Shown: positions 1-8,695, counted from the stretch's first letter. The stretch is 64,000 nt of DNA from Neolewinella agarilytica (GCF_900110645.1 NZ_FOFB01000007.1:62001-126000); one strand, 5' to 3'. A program made the numbers and translations. Notes: generated from the sequence alone by a model not told the origin.

Positions 1-1205
1 CTTTCAATCGGCATATTCGGCACCGGCGCTTCGTCGTAATAACCGTTAGCCGTTCCCCTTTCGGTGATGTTGTTAAAAAAGGCCGTCAGCTGATAATAGT
101 CCGTATGCAAAATCGGGTCGTACTTATGGGTATGACACTTAGCACATTCAACCGTGAGGCCAAGGAAGGCCGTCCCAAAAACATGCGTTCGGTCACTGGC
201 ATATTCCGCCAGATATTCCGCTTCGATGACGCCTCCCTCCTGGGTGATGGGGTGATTGCGGCCAAAGCCGGTGGCCAGTTTCTGCTCGTAAGTCGCCTCC
301 GGCAGCAAGTCACCAGCTAGCTGCCAGGTGACGAAGTCCCGATAATTCAGGTTCTCATTGAAGGCTTTGATGACCCAATCCCGCCAGGGCCACATCGTTC
401 GGGGCCGGTCATCCTGATAGCCGTGGCTGTCGGCGTAGCGGCTGAGGTCCAGCCAGTCGATCGCCATCCGCTCACCATAATGCGGAGAGGCCAGCAAGCG
501 GTCGACCACCTTTTCGTAGGCATCCCCCGAATCATCATTTTCAAAAGCCAGCAACTCCTCCGGCGTTGGGGGCAGGCCCGTGAGGTCAAAGCTTAGCCGG
601 CGGAGCAAAGCCCCTCGTTCCGCCTCGGGGCTATGGGTCATCCCGCGCTGCTGAAGTTCCGACAGCACGAATTGATCAATCGGATTACGGACCCAATCCA
701 TCTCTTCCACCTCGGGGATAGGGGGCATTTCGGGCGCCGAGAATGCCCAGTGCGGCTTGTATTCAGCGCCTTGCTCAATCCACCGCCGGATCAATTCTTT
801 TTCATCATCGCTCAGTGACAGGTGACTCTCGGGTGGTGGCATTACCACTTCCGCATTACTACTGATGATGCGTCTCCACACTTCGCTGTTGTCCACGTCT
901 CCGGGAACGATGGCAAATTTCCCCGCCTTGTTTTTGAGTTCAGCGTAGGCAAGTTCCGGGGTGTGGAGCGCAAGCCCCGCCTTTTGCTTGGTTTCATCGG
1001 GGCCGTGGCAGGCGTAGCAACGATCACTCAGCAATGGCTTTATGTGAAAGGTGAAATCAGGGCGCTCCGGAACAGCAGCAGCGTGTTCGTCGGCGCGCCC
1101 GTGGTTACTGAACTCGCCGAATGTACAGGTGCAGAGCAAGGTGGTAAAGCAAAGAAGGGTAATGAGCCATCGGCATCTCTTAACGGTAGTAATGGATCGA
1201 CTCAT
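1..1205 (-). CDS. PSD1/DUF1549 family protein with planctomycete-type cytochrome c domain (C-terminus outside window)
   Basis: Partial gene: 401 codons can be read and it runs off the window start. It opens with a hydrophobic signal segment (residues about 11-28, with cysteines at 25 and 27, possibly a lipoprotein). A cytochrome c domain with haem motif CYACH follows at residues 63-67, then a DUF1549 region containing the second family signature CAKCHTHKYDP. In this family, common in Planctomycetes and Bacteroidota, the haem domain sits ahead of DUF1549/DUF1553 and the proteins are exported; the reaction is not established. It is the last visible gene of a minus-strand run behind a flavin-motif lipoprotein and a FAD oxidoreductase, so an electron-transfer role is reasonable inference. 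Start at ATG 1205 because the signal peptide follows directly. Confidence 0.85.
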   Translation of the reverse strand, partial: MSRSITTVKRCRWLITLLCFTTLLCTCTFGEFSNHGRADEHAAAVPERPDFTFHIKPLLSDRCYACHGPDETKQKAGLALHTPELAYAELKNKAGKFAIVPGDVDNSEVWRRIISSNAEVVMPPPESHLSLSDDEKELIRRWIEQGAEYKPHWAFSAPEMPPIPEVEEMDWVRNPIDQFVLSELQQRGMTHSPEAERGALLRRLSFDLTGLPPTPEELLAFENDDSGDAYEKVVDRLLASPHYGERMAIDWLDLSRYADSHGYQDDRPRTMWPWRDWVIKAFNENLNYRDFVTWQLAGDLLPEATYEQKLATGFGRNHPITQEGGVIEAEYLAEYASDRTHVFGTAFLGLTVECAKCHTHKYDPILHTDYYQLTAFFNNITERGTANGYYDEAPVPNMPIE

Positions 1206-1394
1206 ACTTTATCGGGCAATATTATCCTTGGATTTCTGTGGGGCAGGTTCCCTTACTCCCCTCCTTCTTTGCCTAAACTACTAAAATATTCAACCATTCG
1301 CCAACGGCCATCCGCCATCTTAACCAATGCGACAAGTATTATACTCAAATCATGTACTCACGTCTCTGAAGCAGGAGAATGGCCTTCGTTTCCG

Positions 1395-2537
1395 TCAGAT
1401 ATTGTCCTTGTGCAAAGCGTAAAATCCATCCAGCGCCACACGAATACCCGCGCTGTTTTCCTCCCGTGAAAGGAAGTAATATACCCGTCGGGAAAGCAAA
1501 AAATCATTGGCTTTCAGCAATGGTACAAGCTCCCTTGAAACTGCCTCCGAGGCAACTTTAGCTTGCTCAATGAGTCTGAGCAGGTAATCGACCTCCTGAA
1601 AAGCAGGGTTCTCCGGTAAAAGGCCGATTAAACGGACAACAGTTCCCTCCCCCGGTTTGCTCTTTGCCCGCAATAAGGATTTCAGCACCTCCTGCCGCAG
1701 TCCGCTCCGCTCCGTATCGTAGAGTTGTACCATGGCCATCAGGTATTGCCCGGGGTCCAGCCCTTCGAGAAATGAAAGGCTGAGGGACAACAGCTCCCCC
1801 TGCGCATGAGCCGAAAGCCGCAGGACGGATTCCACCAATTCAGGATCGTACTGTTCGCGCCGATTTAATTCACTGAGGGCATAATGTTGCTTCGCCTGAT
1901 TTCCTGAATCCAGTAATTGCCTGAGCGCCGAGACGGTAGCCCGGGCTCCCGTAATACGACGCACCTCACCAACCACATCACCATTAGCCCAATGCCACAG
2001 GGTGAAGCAGGACCAGGTGGCCCCAATGACCGTTTGTCCGTTTGCCAGTAGTATGGTGGTCGCTCCCGATATTCCATCCACCTGCCCCTCCCCGATTACC
2101 TGATCATGGGTAACTTCATGGTAAGTAAGATCACCGTAAGGAGAATTTTCGTCCAGCAAAATCGTCTGCAGGGTTTGATAATCGTCTTCTGTGAAAGGAA
2201 CGCCCTCTCCTTTTTCCAGATAATCTCCGGGGACAAGCTCATACTTCACGTACTTTCCTAATGCATCCCAAAACAGGCTTACCGGTACGACTTTACACTG
2301 ATGATCCGCGCAAATAACCGATTGTACGTCAAGCCTGAATATCCGTTTTTCGTTCACTTCTGCTTCAACGAGCTGGAAAGTAGTAGCATGTTCCTGTTCG
2401 AATGCCGGATGGTTGGCCTTGATCTCATGTACCCCAACGACGGTTTGGCAACTGCTTCCTGAGGGAAGCAGCTGTAAAACGAGCAGAAGCCCCCCGATGA
2501 ACTTCGAAGGCGTCAGGATATTTCCCCAATCAGGCAT
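1395..2537 (-). CDS. Secreted protein with ApbE-type flavinylation motif and alpha-helical repeat tail
   Basis: I do not recognise a named family for the full 380-residue protein. The N-terminus (residues 11-30) is a signal segment ending in Cys30, possibly a lipoprotein, though the lipobox is weak. Residues 154-160 read DGISGAT followed by T, which matches the motif where ApbE attaches FMN to a threonine in NqrC/RnfG-type FMN-binding domains. Residues about 200-370 form a helical, HEAT-like region. The start chosen is ATG 2537, which overlaps the stop of the upstream FAD oxidoreductase gene and suggests translational coupling; a longer frame to 2576 exists but would overlap that gene more. 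The position between a FAD enzyme and a haem protein supports an extracytoplasmic redox role (inference). No apbE gene is in the window. Confidence 0.6.
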   Translation of the reverse strand: MPDWGNILTPSKFIGGLLLVLQLLPSGSSCQTVVGVHEIKANHPAFEQEHATTFQLVEAEVNEKRIFRLDVQSVICADHQCKVVPVSLFWDALGKYVKYELVPGDYLEKGEGVPFTEDDYQTLQTILLDENSPYGDLTYHEVTHDQVIGEGQVDGISGATTILLANGQTVIGATWSCFTLWHWANGDVVGEVRRITGARATVSALRQLLDSGNQAKQHYALSELNRREQYDPELVESVLRLSAHAQGELLSLSLSFLEGLDPGQYLMAMVQLYDTERSGLRQEVLKSLLRAKSKPGEGTVVRLIGLLPENPAFQEVDYLLRLIEQAKVASEAVSRELVPLLKANDFLLSRRVYYFLSREENSAGIRVALDGFYALHKDNI

Positions 2538-4455
2538 AACAGCGTACTTCAAAGAGCTTAGCATTGGCAGCGCCATAGGTTTCCTCCAGATTAATCCTGA
2601 TGGCGGTAAACCGTTGAGGCGGAAAGGTAAATTTAATCAGGCGCCGCTTGTTCTTGTCCAGCTTTCCTAAGGATACCCACTGCCCCTTTACCCGGCCTTC
2701 CACACTAATGGTTTTGAGTAGCTCTTCCGGGACGGTATTGGTGAAGGTTTTACTGACTTTGGAGTCTTTCCGCATCAGAATATTCCTTCTTACGTTCGTA
2801 TCGCACTTGATTTCGATTTTACGCAGCAAAACGGGCTCCCGCCATTCCAACTGAGCATTGGCGGGCAGGCCCTCGGATTCCCAGTGGTGCACCACGTCCA
2901 GAAAGTCCCGCGACCACCCATCCGTCAGCAAGGCTGCATCGCCCGAGCTGGTGGAGGAGCCAATGATCAGATCGGCAGTACGCGCCAGGTCTTTTTCGTC
3001 GCGAGCGGGTCGGTCAGGGATGAAAGCATCATCACGCAGCAGTTGTTCCTGTAGCTGGTTCAGATGCTTTTTATAGACCTCCCTTGGCCCGCAGGATTCC
3101 GCAATACAAATAGCGGCAGCCGTTCCTACGGCCTGCCCCATGGTTGCACAGGTTGCCATTACGCGGGAAGAAGAAAGAGCAATGTGGCTCTGGCTGATGT
3201 TGCGCCCGGCAAAAAGCAGGTTAGGTACATTCTTTGAGTATAAACTCCGGTAAGGGATCTGGTATACCCGGTGAAAATGCTCGTGGAAGAAGCTTGGCGG
3301 AGCTTTTAAGTCTTCAATCCCGCCCGGATTGTGTTCATCGAGCGACCATCCGCCGTAGGCGACGGCATCCTCGAACTGTTTATACCCGAGCATATCCGGT
3401 TCTTTGAGGATGTAATCACCCATGAACCGGCGGGATTCCCGCCGGCCGGGCAGGGAGCACACCCAGTCGAGGGCCTCGTTGGCAGACTCCGGGAACTTGC
3501 CGGAATTTTTGATGTAGTCCCACAGTCCGTAGGCATAGCCCATCAGTTTGTGACGGTTTTCCTCGAATTCACCGATGATATCGTCGTCGCTACCAACTTC
3601 TATCCACCAGATGCCATTTTGGTAGTTGTTGAATTTTCTCCCCTTGTGCGCTATTTCCGGATCAAAGGGGATAGTGAAGTGAGGCGCCTCGAAGGGCATC
3701 GGCCGGCCCATGTCTTTAGCTTCCAGCATCAGGGAAGCTCCCATTTGCCATCCGTCGGGCTCATCGGGGGCATACTTTTCTCCGAACTCGGCTTTACCCT
3801 CCCGGCCCGTACGATAAACGGCGCCGGCGGTTGCCGCCAGGAGGCCATCTCCTGAACAATCGATAAAAATGTCAGCGTTTATCGTGATGGTCGTCTCCGT
3901 AGTTTGCTGCCAGCATTTGGCAGCCTTGATCCGGCCGTTGTCCATCTCCGCCTTCGTGGCCTGGGTGTTCATGATGAGGTCCAGGTTGTCTTCAGCAGTA
4001 ATGAAACCGTAGAGTACGTGATCCCAGACGGGGTAAGATTCCTGGGGGTTGTGGAAACGGTTGTGAAGCAGCAACTCTTCAATGACGCCGGTTTCCCGCT
4101 CGGGCTTTCCCCCCTTCAGGTGAGTGACGCCATTGACGTGTACCCGGATTTCACTGGAGGCATTGCCTCCCAGTACGGGGCGATCCTGCACGAGAACTGT
4201 CTTAGCTCCGTTGCGAGCCGCAGAGACCGCGGCGCACATACCCGCCATTCCACCACCGATCACGGCAACGTCGTAGTTCAACGTTTTTTCCCGGTGGATG
4301 ACGCCGGACTTTTCCCCGTTGGGTAGTTCCTGAATTACACCACCCTTATCCCGAGGCCCGTCCTCGCCCGCAGCAGCCATACCGCTTAAGGGCACGAGGC
4401 TAACGGTCAGGGCTTGCTTTGCTGACTTCTTAAAAAAATCTCTCCTTTTCATCAC
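2530..4455 (-). CDS. FAD-dependent oxidoreductase, exported (FAD_oxidored family)
   Basis: 641 residues. The N-terminus has a twin-arginine type signal (KRRDFF then a hydrophobic stretch to about residue 30), so it probably folds with FAD before export. The Rossmann motif AVIGGGMAGMCAA lies at about residues 64-76, followed by an acidic/NGA strand and the GGNASSEIR motif typical of the FAD_oxidored (PF12831) group. A second FAD contact region (FAGRNISQSHIALSSSRVM) is near residue 425. The C-terminal 150 residues look like a beta-sandwich, carbohydrate-binding type extension. Substrate unknown. Its stop overlaps the start of the next minus-strand gene. A second ATG three bases downstream is an equally good start. 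Confidence 0.85.
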   Translation of the reverse strand: MMKRRDFFKKSAKQALTVSLVPLSGMAAAGEDGPRDKGGVIQELPNGEKSGVIHREKTLNYDVAVIGGGMAGMCAAVSAARNGAKTVLVQDRPVLGGNASSEIRVHVNGVTHLKGGKPERETGVIEELLLHNRFHNPQESYPVWDHVLYGFITAEDNLDLIMNTQATKAEMDNGRIKAAKCWQQTTETTITINADIFIDCSGDGLLAATAGAVYRTGREGKAEFGEKYAPDEPDGWQMGASLMLEAKDMGRPMPFEAPHFTIPFDPEIAHKGRKFNNYQNGIWWIEVGSDDDIIGEFEENRHKLMGYAYGLWDYIKNSGKFPESANEALDWVCSLPGRRESRRFMGDYILKEPDMLGYKQFEDAVAYGGWSLDEHNPGGIEDLKAPPSFFHEHFHRVYQIPYRSLYSKNVPNLLFAGRNISQSHIALSSSRVMATCATMGQAVGTAAAICIAESCGPREVYKKHLNQLQEQLLRDDAFIPDRPARDEKDLARTADLIIGSSTSSGDAALLTDGWSRDFLDVVHHWESEGLPANAQLEWREPVLLRKIEIKCDTNVRRNILMRKDSKVSKTFTNTVPEELLKTISVEGRVKGQWVSLGKLDKNKRRLIKFTFPPQRFTAIRINLEETYGAANAKLFEVRCYA

Positions 4456-4633
4456 ATTTACTTCTGGTGTACTGGTCTAAAATATGGCTTCCCGGAATGA
4501 TCAGGGCCGCCAGAAAGAACGTACGCAGCAGAAGTACCCATTAATGGCCATTTATTGTCAATGAATACTCAAATGTTACCATCAGGAAATGAGCGGCAGG
4601 CAAAAAACAGGTAAACGAGCGAGCTATCCCCCC

Positions 4634-7330
4634 CTACACCATCGCCCGCAGCGACTCAATCTTCGCCGTCCAGTCCGCCAGTTTTTTGCGTTCCAGAGCA
4701 ACGACGGCCTCCGGGGCGTTAGCGACAAAGCGCTCATTGGCCAGCTTCTTCTCTACGCCCTTCACCTGTCCTTCCAGGCGGGCGATCTCGGCGTTGATCT
4801 TCTCGGCTTCAGCGGCACGGTCAATGGTTTCGTTGAGGACGAGGTAGGCCTTGTCGTTTCCGACGAGGAAGGGCAGCGCGTTGGCCGGCGTGTCGCCGGT
4901 CAGTTCAACGGTGGAGAGAACACCGCTCTTCATCAGGAATTCCTTTGCACCTGCGGTAGCGCCCAAAAGCGCCTCACTGGCGTCGCTCCGCTGAATGAAC
5001 AGCTGCAAGGCATCCCGATGGCTCACTTTCCGCTGGTTACGAATGTCCCGTGTGCTGGAAACGATGTCTTGCAAAACGCTGAAAGTCTTGACGATCTCCG
5101 CGTCGTAGGCACTGGCCTCCGGCCAGCGGCTAACGATACAATCTTCACCCTCACCACGCTCGCGCAACTCATGCCAAACCTCCTCGGTGATGAAGGGCAT
5201 GAAGGGGTGCAGGATGATCATCATGCGCTCGAAGGCGCTGATCGTGAAGTCGTAAGTCTCCTTACTCAGCTTACCGTCAGCGGGCTTGATGGCCTCCAGG
5301 TACCAGGAGCAGAAATCGCCCCAGATGAAGTTGTAGAGCAGGCTCAGCGCCTCACTGATCCGGTACTCGCCCAGCAGGCGATCCGTTTCGGCGACGGTGT
5401 GGTTCAGCTTCGCGTCCAGCCACTTACCGGCCAGGATGGTGACGGGGTCCGGGGCTTTATCCGACTGCTCAAACGACTGAATCAAACGGTTGGCGTTAAA
5501 GATCTTGTTACAGAACTTCTTGCCCTGGTTACAGAGCTCGGATTCATTGAGAACCTTGCCCGTCTTCTGATCAATTGGCGCATCAAAAACGATGTCGTTG
5601 CCCGCAGCGGCGGACCGCATCATACCGAAACGGACACCGTCCGCACCGTAGTTTTTCAGTAGTTCCAGCGCGTCCGGGCTGTTGCCCAGGCTTTTGGACA
5701 TCTTGCGTCGCTTCTCGTCGCGGACCATGCCAGTGAAGTAGACGTTCCGGAAAGGCATCTTCCCCTTCTCCTTTGCGAAGGCCTCTCCCAGCAGTTCTTC
5801 GCTGAATTCGTAGCCGGCCATAATCATGCGGGCCACCCAGAAGAAAATGATGTCCCAGCCCGTAACGAGGTCGTTCGTCGGGTAGTAATATTCCAGTTCC
5901 TTGCTGTCTTTCCAGCCGTCGAAGACGGACATGGGCCAGAGCCAGCTGGAGAACCAGGTATCGAGCACGTCCTCGTCTTGCTGCAGGTCATCCATGGTGA
6001 GGTTCTCCGCCGGGAGCTTACGCCGGGCCTCTGCCAGAGCTTCTTCGGCGGTTTCAGCGACAAAAATTTCGTCCTTGTAGTAGTATGCCGGGATGCGCTG
6101 CCCCCACCAAAGTTGCCGGCTGATGGGCCAGTCTCTGACGTTTTCTTCCTTCAGCCAGCTACGGTACATGTTGATCATGCTGGCCGGGTGGAACGTAATA
6201 TCGCCAGACTCAACGGCGTTCAGGGCGGTGGCTGCCAGTTCGTCCATTTTCAGGAACCACTGCATCGTCAGCCGTGGCTCAATGACGGCATTCGTCCGCT
6301 CAGAGCGGCCAACGCTCGTGCGGTACTGCTTGGTTTCCAGCAGGTCACCGGTTTTCTTGAGCAGCTTAACGAACTCAACGCGGGCTTCGTCGCGGTCCAT
6401 GCCCACAAACTCGATGGCGTTCTCGTTCAGGGTACCGTCCGGGTTGAGCAGGTCGATAACCTCCAGGCCGTACTTTTCGCCCAGGGCATTGTCGTTCATG
6501 TCGTGCGCCGGAGTGATCTTCAGGGCACCGGTACCGAAGTCCATCGCCACATAATCATCGGCGATGATCGGAATCTCACGATTGGCGATGGGAACGATGA
6601 CTTTGCGGCCGTGGTATTTCTTGTAGCGCTCGTCGTCCGGGTGAACGGCCAGAGCCGTATCCGCCGGGATGGTCTCCGGGCGGCTGGTGGCGATAACGAT
6701 GTATTCGTCCTCCGTACCCGCCACCTTGTACCGAACGTGGTAGAGATTCTTGTTTTCTTCGGTATGGATTACCTCTTCGTTGGAGAGAACCGTCTGGGCG
6801 GCGGGGTCCCAGTTCGTCATCCGCAGGCCACGGTAAAGCTTACCTTTTTTGTGGAGGTTAACGAAGACCTTGATAACGGCCTTGTACAGCTCCGGCTCCA
6901 TCGTAAAGCGGGTGCGCTCCCAGTCACAGCTGGCGCCCAGCTCCTGCAATTGCTTCAGAATAATGCCGCCGTATTCCTCTTTCCAGGCGAAGGCGTGGGT
7001 CATGAATTCGTCCCGGCTCAGGTCGGATTTCTTGATACCCTGCTCGCGCAGTTTCTTAACCACCTTGGCTTCCGTAGCGATGCTGGCGTGGTCCGTTCCG
7101 GGAACCCAACAGGCGTTCTTTCCGTCGAGGCGGGCCTTGCGAATCAGAATATCCTGAATGGTATTATTGAGCATGTGCCCCATGTGCAGCACACCGGTGA
7201 CGTTGGGCGGAGGAATTATAATCGTGTAGGGCTCGCGCTCATCGGGCTCACTGTGAAAGTAGTTCTTTTCCATCCAGTGGGCGTACCACTTGGATTCAAC
7301 GTCTTTGGCGGAATACGTTTTAGCTGACAT
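4634..7330 (-). CDS. valS: Valine--tRNA ligase
   Basis: Charges tRNA-Val with valine in the cytoplasm, with editing of misactivated threonine. The 898-residue protein has the class I signatures HMGH (in PPPNVTGVLHMGHMLN, about residues 45-60) and KMSKS (in RRKMSKSLGN, about residue 540), the CP1 editing domain between them, an anticodon-binding domain, and a C-terminal coiled coil that contacts tRNA. The open frame extends upstream to 7498, but the extension is non-conserved and contains a dispersed repeat, so the start is ATG 7330 (MSAKTYSAKDVESKWY). A degenerate copy of the 20-bp repeat lies inside the gene at 4945-4964 and encodes GATAGAK near the start of the C-terminal part. Confidence 0.97.
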   Translation of the reverse strand: MSAKTYSAKDVESKWYAHWMEKNYFHSEPDEREPYTIIIPPPNVTGVLHMGHMLNNTIQDILIRKARLDGKNACWVPGTDHASIATEAKVVKKLREQGIKKSDLSRDEFMTHAFAWKEEYGGIILKQLQELGASCDWERTRFTMEPELYKAVIKVFVNLHKKGKLYRGLRMTNWDPAAQTVLSNEEVIHTEENKNLYHVRYKVAGTEDEYIVIATSRPETIPADTALAVHPDDERYKKYHGRKVIVPIANREIPIIADDYVAMDFGTGALKITPAHDMNDNALGEKYGLEVIDLLNPDGTLNENAIEFVGMDRDEARVEFVKLLKKTGDLLETKQYRTSVGRSERTNAVIEPRLTMQWFLKMDELAATALNAVESGDITFHPASMINMYRSWLKEENVRDWPISRQLWWGQRIPAYYYKDEIFVAETAEEALAEARRKLPAENLTMDDLQQDEDVLDTWFSSWLWPMSVFDGWKDSKELEYYYPTNDLVTGWDIIFFWVARMIMAGYEFSEELLGEAFAKEKGKMPFRNVYFTGMVRDEKRRKMSKSLGNSPDALELLKNYGADGVRFGMMRSAAAGNDIVFDAPIDQKTGKVLNESELCNQGKKFCNKIFNANRLIQSFEQSDKAPDPVTILAGKWLDAKLNHTVAETDRLLGEYRISEALSLLYNFIWGDFCSWYLEAIKPADGKLSKETYDFTISAFERMMIILHPFMPFITEEVWHELRERGEGEDCIVSRWPEASAYDAEIVKTFSVLQDIVSSTRDIRNQRKVSHRDALQLFIQRSDASEALLGATAGAKEFLMKSGVLSTVELTGDTPANALPFLVGNDKAYLVLNETIDRAAEAEKINAEIARLEGQVKGVEKKLANERFVANAPEAVVALERKKLADWTAKIESLRAMV
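4945..4964 (-). repeat. Dispersed 20-bp repeat, copy inside valS
   Basis: Reads TTGCACCTGCGGTAGCGCCC on the plus strand, three bases away from the reverse complement of the consensus GGGCGCGGACGCAGGTGCAA. It lies in frame within valS and encodes an Ala/Gly-rich bridge. Confidence 0.55.
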
Positions 7331-7410
7331 AGGCTGCAATAAATTTAGGCGCGAAGATAGGGCGCGGGATTTGCTTGCGGTAACGGTTTTATCGGGGCGA
7401 AGAGTTGCGG

Positions 7411-7430
7411 GGGCGCGGACGCGGGTGCAA
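7411..7430 (+). repeat. Dispersed 20-bp repeat, intergenic copy upstream of valS
   Basis: GGGCGCGGACGCGGGTGCAA, one base from consensus, 81 bases upstream of the valS start codon. Confidence 0.8.
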
Positions 7431-7464
7431 GGGGAGTTACCGGAGCAAGCACCGCTCCGCGTGT

Positions 7465-7497
7465 GACCGGCCAAAGCGGCTTCCAGCCGCGCTACCA
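7465..7497 (-). repeat. REP-like module A, inverted copy
   Basis: Reverse complement of the first half of the repeat at 8263-8335, apart from one inserted base. It contains the palindrome GCGGCT-GG-AAGCCGC. Together with 7503-7574 it makes a head-to-head pair upstream of the Uma2 gene. Confidence 0.75.
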
Positions 7498-7502
7498 TTA
7501 TT

Positions 7503-7574
7503 CGATAGCGCGTGCAGAGTACGCTTTAGCCGGTCGCTGCTGGAAGCAGCTTACGTCGTTGCTACGCGCCAGGG
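7503..7574 (+). repeat. REP-like repeat, copy upstream of Uma2 gene
   Basis: Shares a 44-base core with 8292-8335 (one mismatch), including the palindrome GCTGCTGGAAGCAGC and the tail GTTGCTACGCGCCAGGG. The first 30 bases are more diverged. The two copies are direct repeats flanking the Uma2 gene. Confidence 0.8.
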
Positions 7575-7584
7575 CGGGGACGGT

Positions 7585-7616
7585 TTGATCTGGTAGAGTA
7601 GAGACCCTTATCTTTA
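7585..7616 (+). promoter_or_regulatory. Candidate promoter of the Uma2 gene
   Basis: TTG (7585-7587), a 21-base spacer, then TATCTTTA (7609-7616), one base off the Bacteroidota -7 consensus TAnnTTTG. It lies 32 bases before the start codon, just past the REP-like repeat. Confidence 0.45.
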
Positions 7617-7647
7617 ACTTTCCTCCCATTACCATCGTTATTACAGT

Positions 7648-8250
7648 ATGGAAGCAATCTCATTCCCCAATCGCCGGTACACCCCTGAAGAATACTTCAA
7701 GGAGCTCGAAAAGTCAGAGCATAAGCTGGAATATGTTGATGGAGGGATTCGTATGATGGCGGGGGGGAGCCCTGCACACAATCGCTTAATCAAGAATGCA
7801 TTCAGGAAGATGGATGCGAACCCTAACAACTGCGAGATATTCCTTAGCGATAGCGCTGTTTCAATTCCTTCCAGAAACAGCTACTTTTTCCCCGACCTAA
7901 GTGCTGTCTGTGACCCGAATACTGAAAAGGAAGAGGCCGGTATAGAAAAACTGTTAAACCCCTGCCTCATCGTAGAAGTCCTTTCCGAAAGCACGGGAGA
8001 AACAGACCGAGCGGAAAAGTTCAATGCCTACCGACAGCTAGACAGTTTTAAAGAATATATCCTGATCGACTCCCGGAAATTACTTGTGGACACCTACTAT
8101 CGGGAATCAAACGAACTTTGGCATATTCGGTCTTACTTTAAGGAGGATCAATTGGTGGAGATACGTACGCTAGGGGTGCAGATTGCGGTGGGAGATTTTT
8201 ATGAAGGGGTGGTGTTTGGGGAGGATAGCGAAAAAACTAAGGAAGAATAA
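7648..8250 (+). CDS. Uma2 family (DUF820) putative restriction endonuclease-fold protein
   Basis: 200 residues, full length for the family. It shows the PD-(D/E)XK-type core: PDLSAVCDP at about residues 88-96, LIVEVLSEST at about 109-118 and DRAEKFNAYRQ at about 122-132, then EYILIDSRK. Uma2 proteins have the endonuclease fold and are often multicopy in cyanobacteria and Bacteroidota; their role is unproven and may be nuclease or mobile-element linked. The gene sits alone between two direct copies of a REP-like repeat and appears more AT-rich than its neighbours, both hints of acquisition as a cassette. Start ATG 7648 follows a good promoter match. Confidence 0.88.
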   Translation: MEAISFPNRRYTPEEYFKELEKSEHKLEYVDGGIRMMAGGSPAHNRLIKNAFRKMDANPNNCEIFLSDSAVSIPSRNSYFFPDLSAVCDPNTEKEEAGIEKLLNPCLIVEVLSESTGETDRAEKFNAYRQLDSFKEYILIDSRKLLVDTYYRESNELWHIRSYFKEDQLVEIRTLGVQIAVGDFYEGVVFGEDSEKTKEE

Positions 8251-8262
8251 TGCCTTCAGCAT

Positions 8263-8335
8263 TGGTAGCGCGGCTGTGAAGCCGCTTTGGCCGGTCGCTG
8301 CTGGAAGCAGCTTACGCCGTTGCTACGCGCCAGGG
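8263..8335 (+). repeat. REP-like repeat, copy downstream of Uma2 gene
   Basis: Two palindromic modules in tandem: GCGGCTGTGAAGCCGC near its left end and GCTGCTGGAAGCAGC in the middle. Its last 24 bases overlap the 3' end of the convergent VOC gene and supply that gene's final residues and TAA stop. Confidence 0.8.
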
Positions 8336-8695
8336 AGGATTCAGGCGATTCTTCCCCGCAAAGTATAGCTTGATCTTATTGCCGGCGGGGTCGTTCAGGA
8401 TGGCCTCGCGCCAAAGCCAGCTTTCGTCTTGAGGCAACTGGTCAAACCGGATGCCTTTGTTTACCAAATCAGCGACCACCTCATCGAGCTGTTCACACTC
8501 GAAGTAGATGATAACTCCGGGCCCGATTACCGGCTCCTCCACTTTATGAACGGATAGCGTAGCGTTTCCATCCGGGCAGAGCAGTCGGGCATATTTGGGC
8601 ATAGCCTCTACGATCAGTTCCAGGCCGAGGGTTTGGTAAAAGGTGACCGTCTCCTGAACATTGATGGCGGGGACGGTAATTTGATTGAGGTTCAT
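8312..8695 (-). CDS. VOC family (glyoxalase/bleomycin-resistance fold) protein
   Basis: 127 residues with the paired beta-alpha-beta-beta-beta modules of the vicinal oxygen chelate superfamily: NLNQITVPAINVQETVTFYQTLGLEL at the N-terminus and a second module with AILNDPAGNKIKLYFAGKN. The DPAGN turn and a late Tyr/Phe strand are typical of the glyoxalase-like DUF group. Metal ligands are not clearly preserved, so substrate and reaction cannot be named. The last seven or so residues (PWRVATA) and the stop codon are encoded by the REP-like repeat at 8263-8335, so the native C-terminus was probably slightly different. Confidence 0.8.
   Translation of the reverse strand: MNLNQITVPAINVQETVTFYQTLGLELIVEAMPKYARLLCPDGNATLSVHKVEEPVIGPGVIIYFECEQLDEVVADLVNKGIRFDQLPQDESWLWREAILNDPAGNKIKLYFAGKNRLNPPWRVATA

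Larger units (their letters stand above)
7331..7647. other. 317-bp intergenic region packed with repeats
   Basis: Lies between the divergent valS and Uma2 genes. It holds a copy of the 20-bp repeat (7411-7430), an inverted REP-like module (7465-7497), a direct REP-like module (7503-7574) and a candidate Uma2 promoter (7585-7616). On the valS side, 7352-7359 reads TATCTTCG on the minus strand, one base from the Bacteroidota -7 element TAnnTTTG, 22 bases before the valS start. No coding potential seen. Confidence 0.6.

Noticed and set aside
5978..7327. 449-codon open frame on the plus strand
   Set aside because: Exactly antisense to the well-supported valS gene; composition is a shadow of valS codons and shows no known domain.
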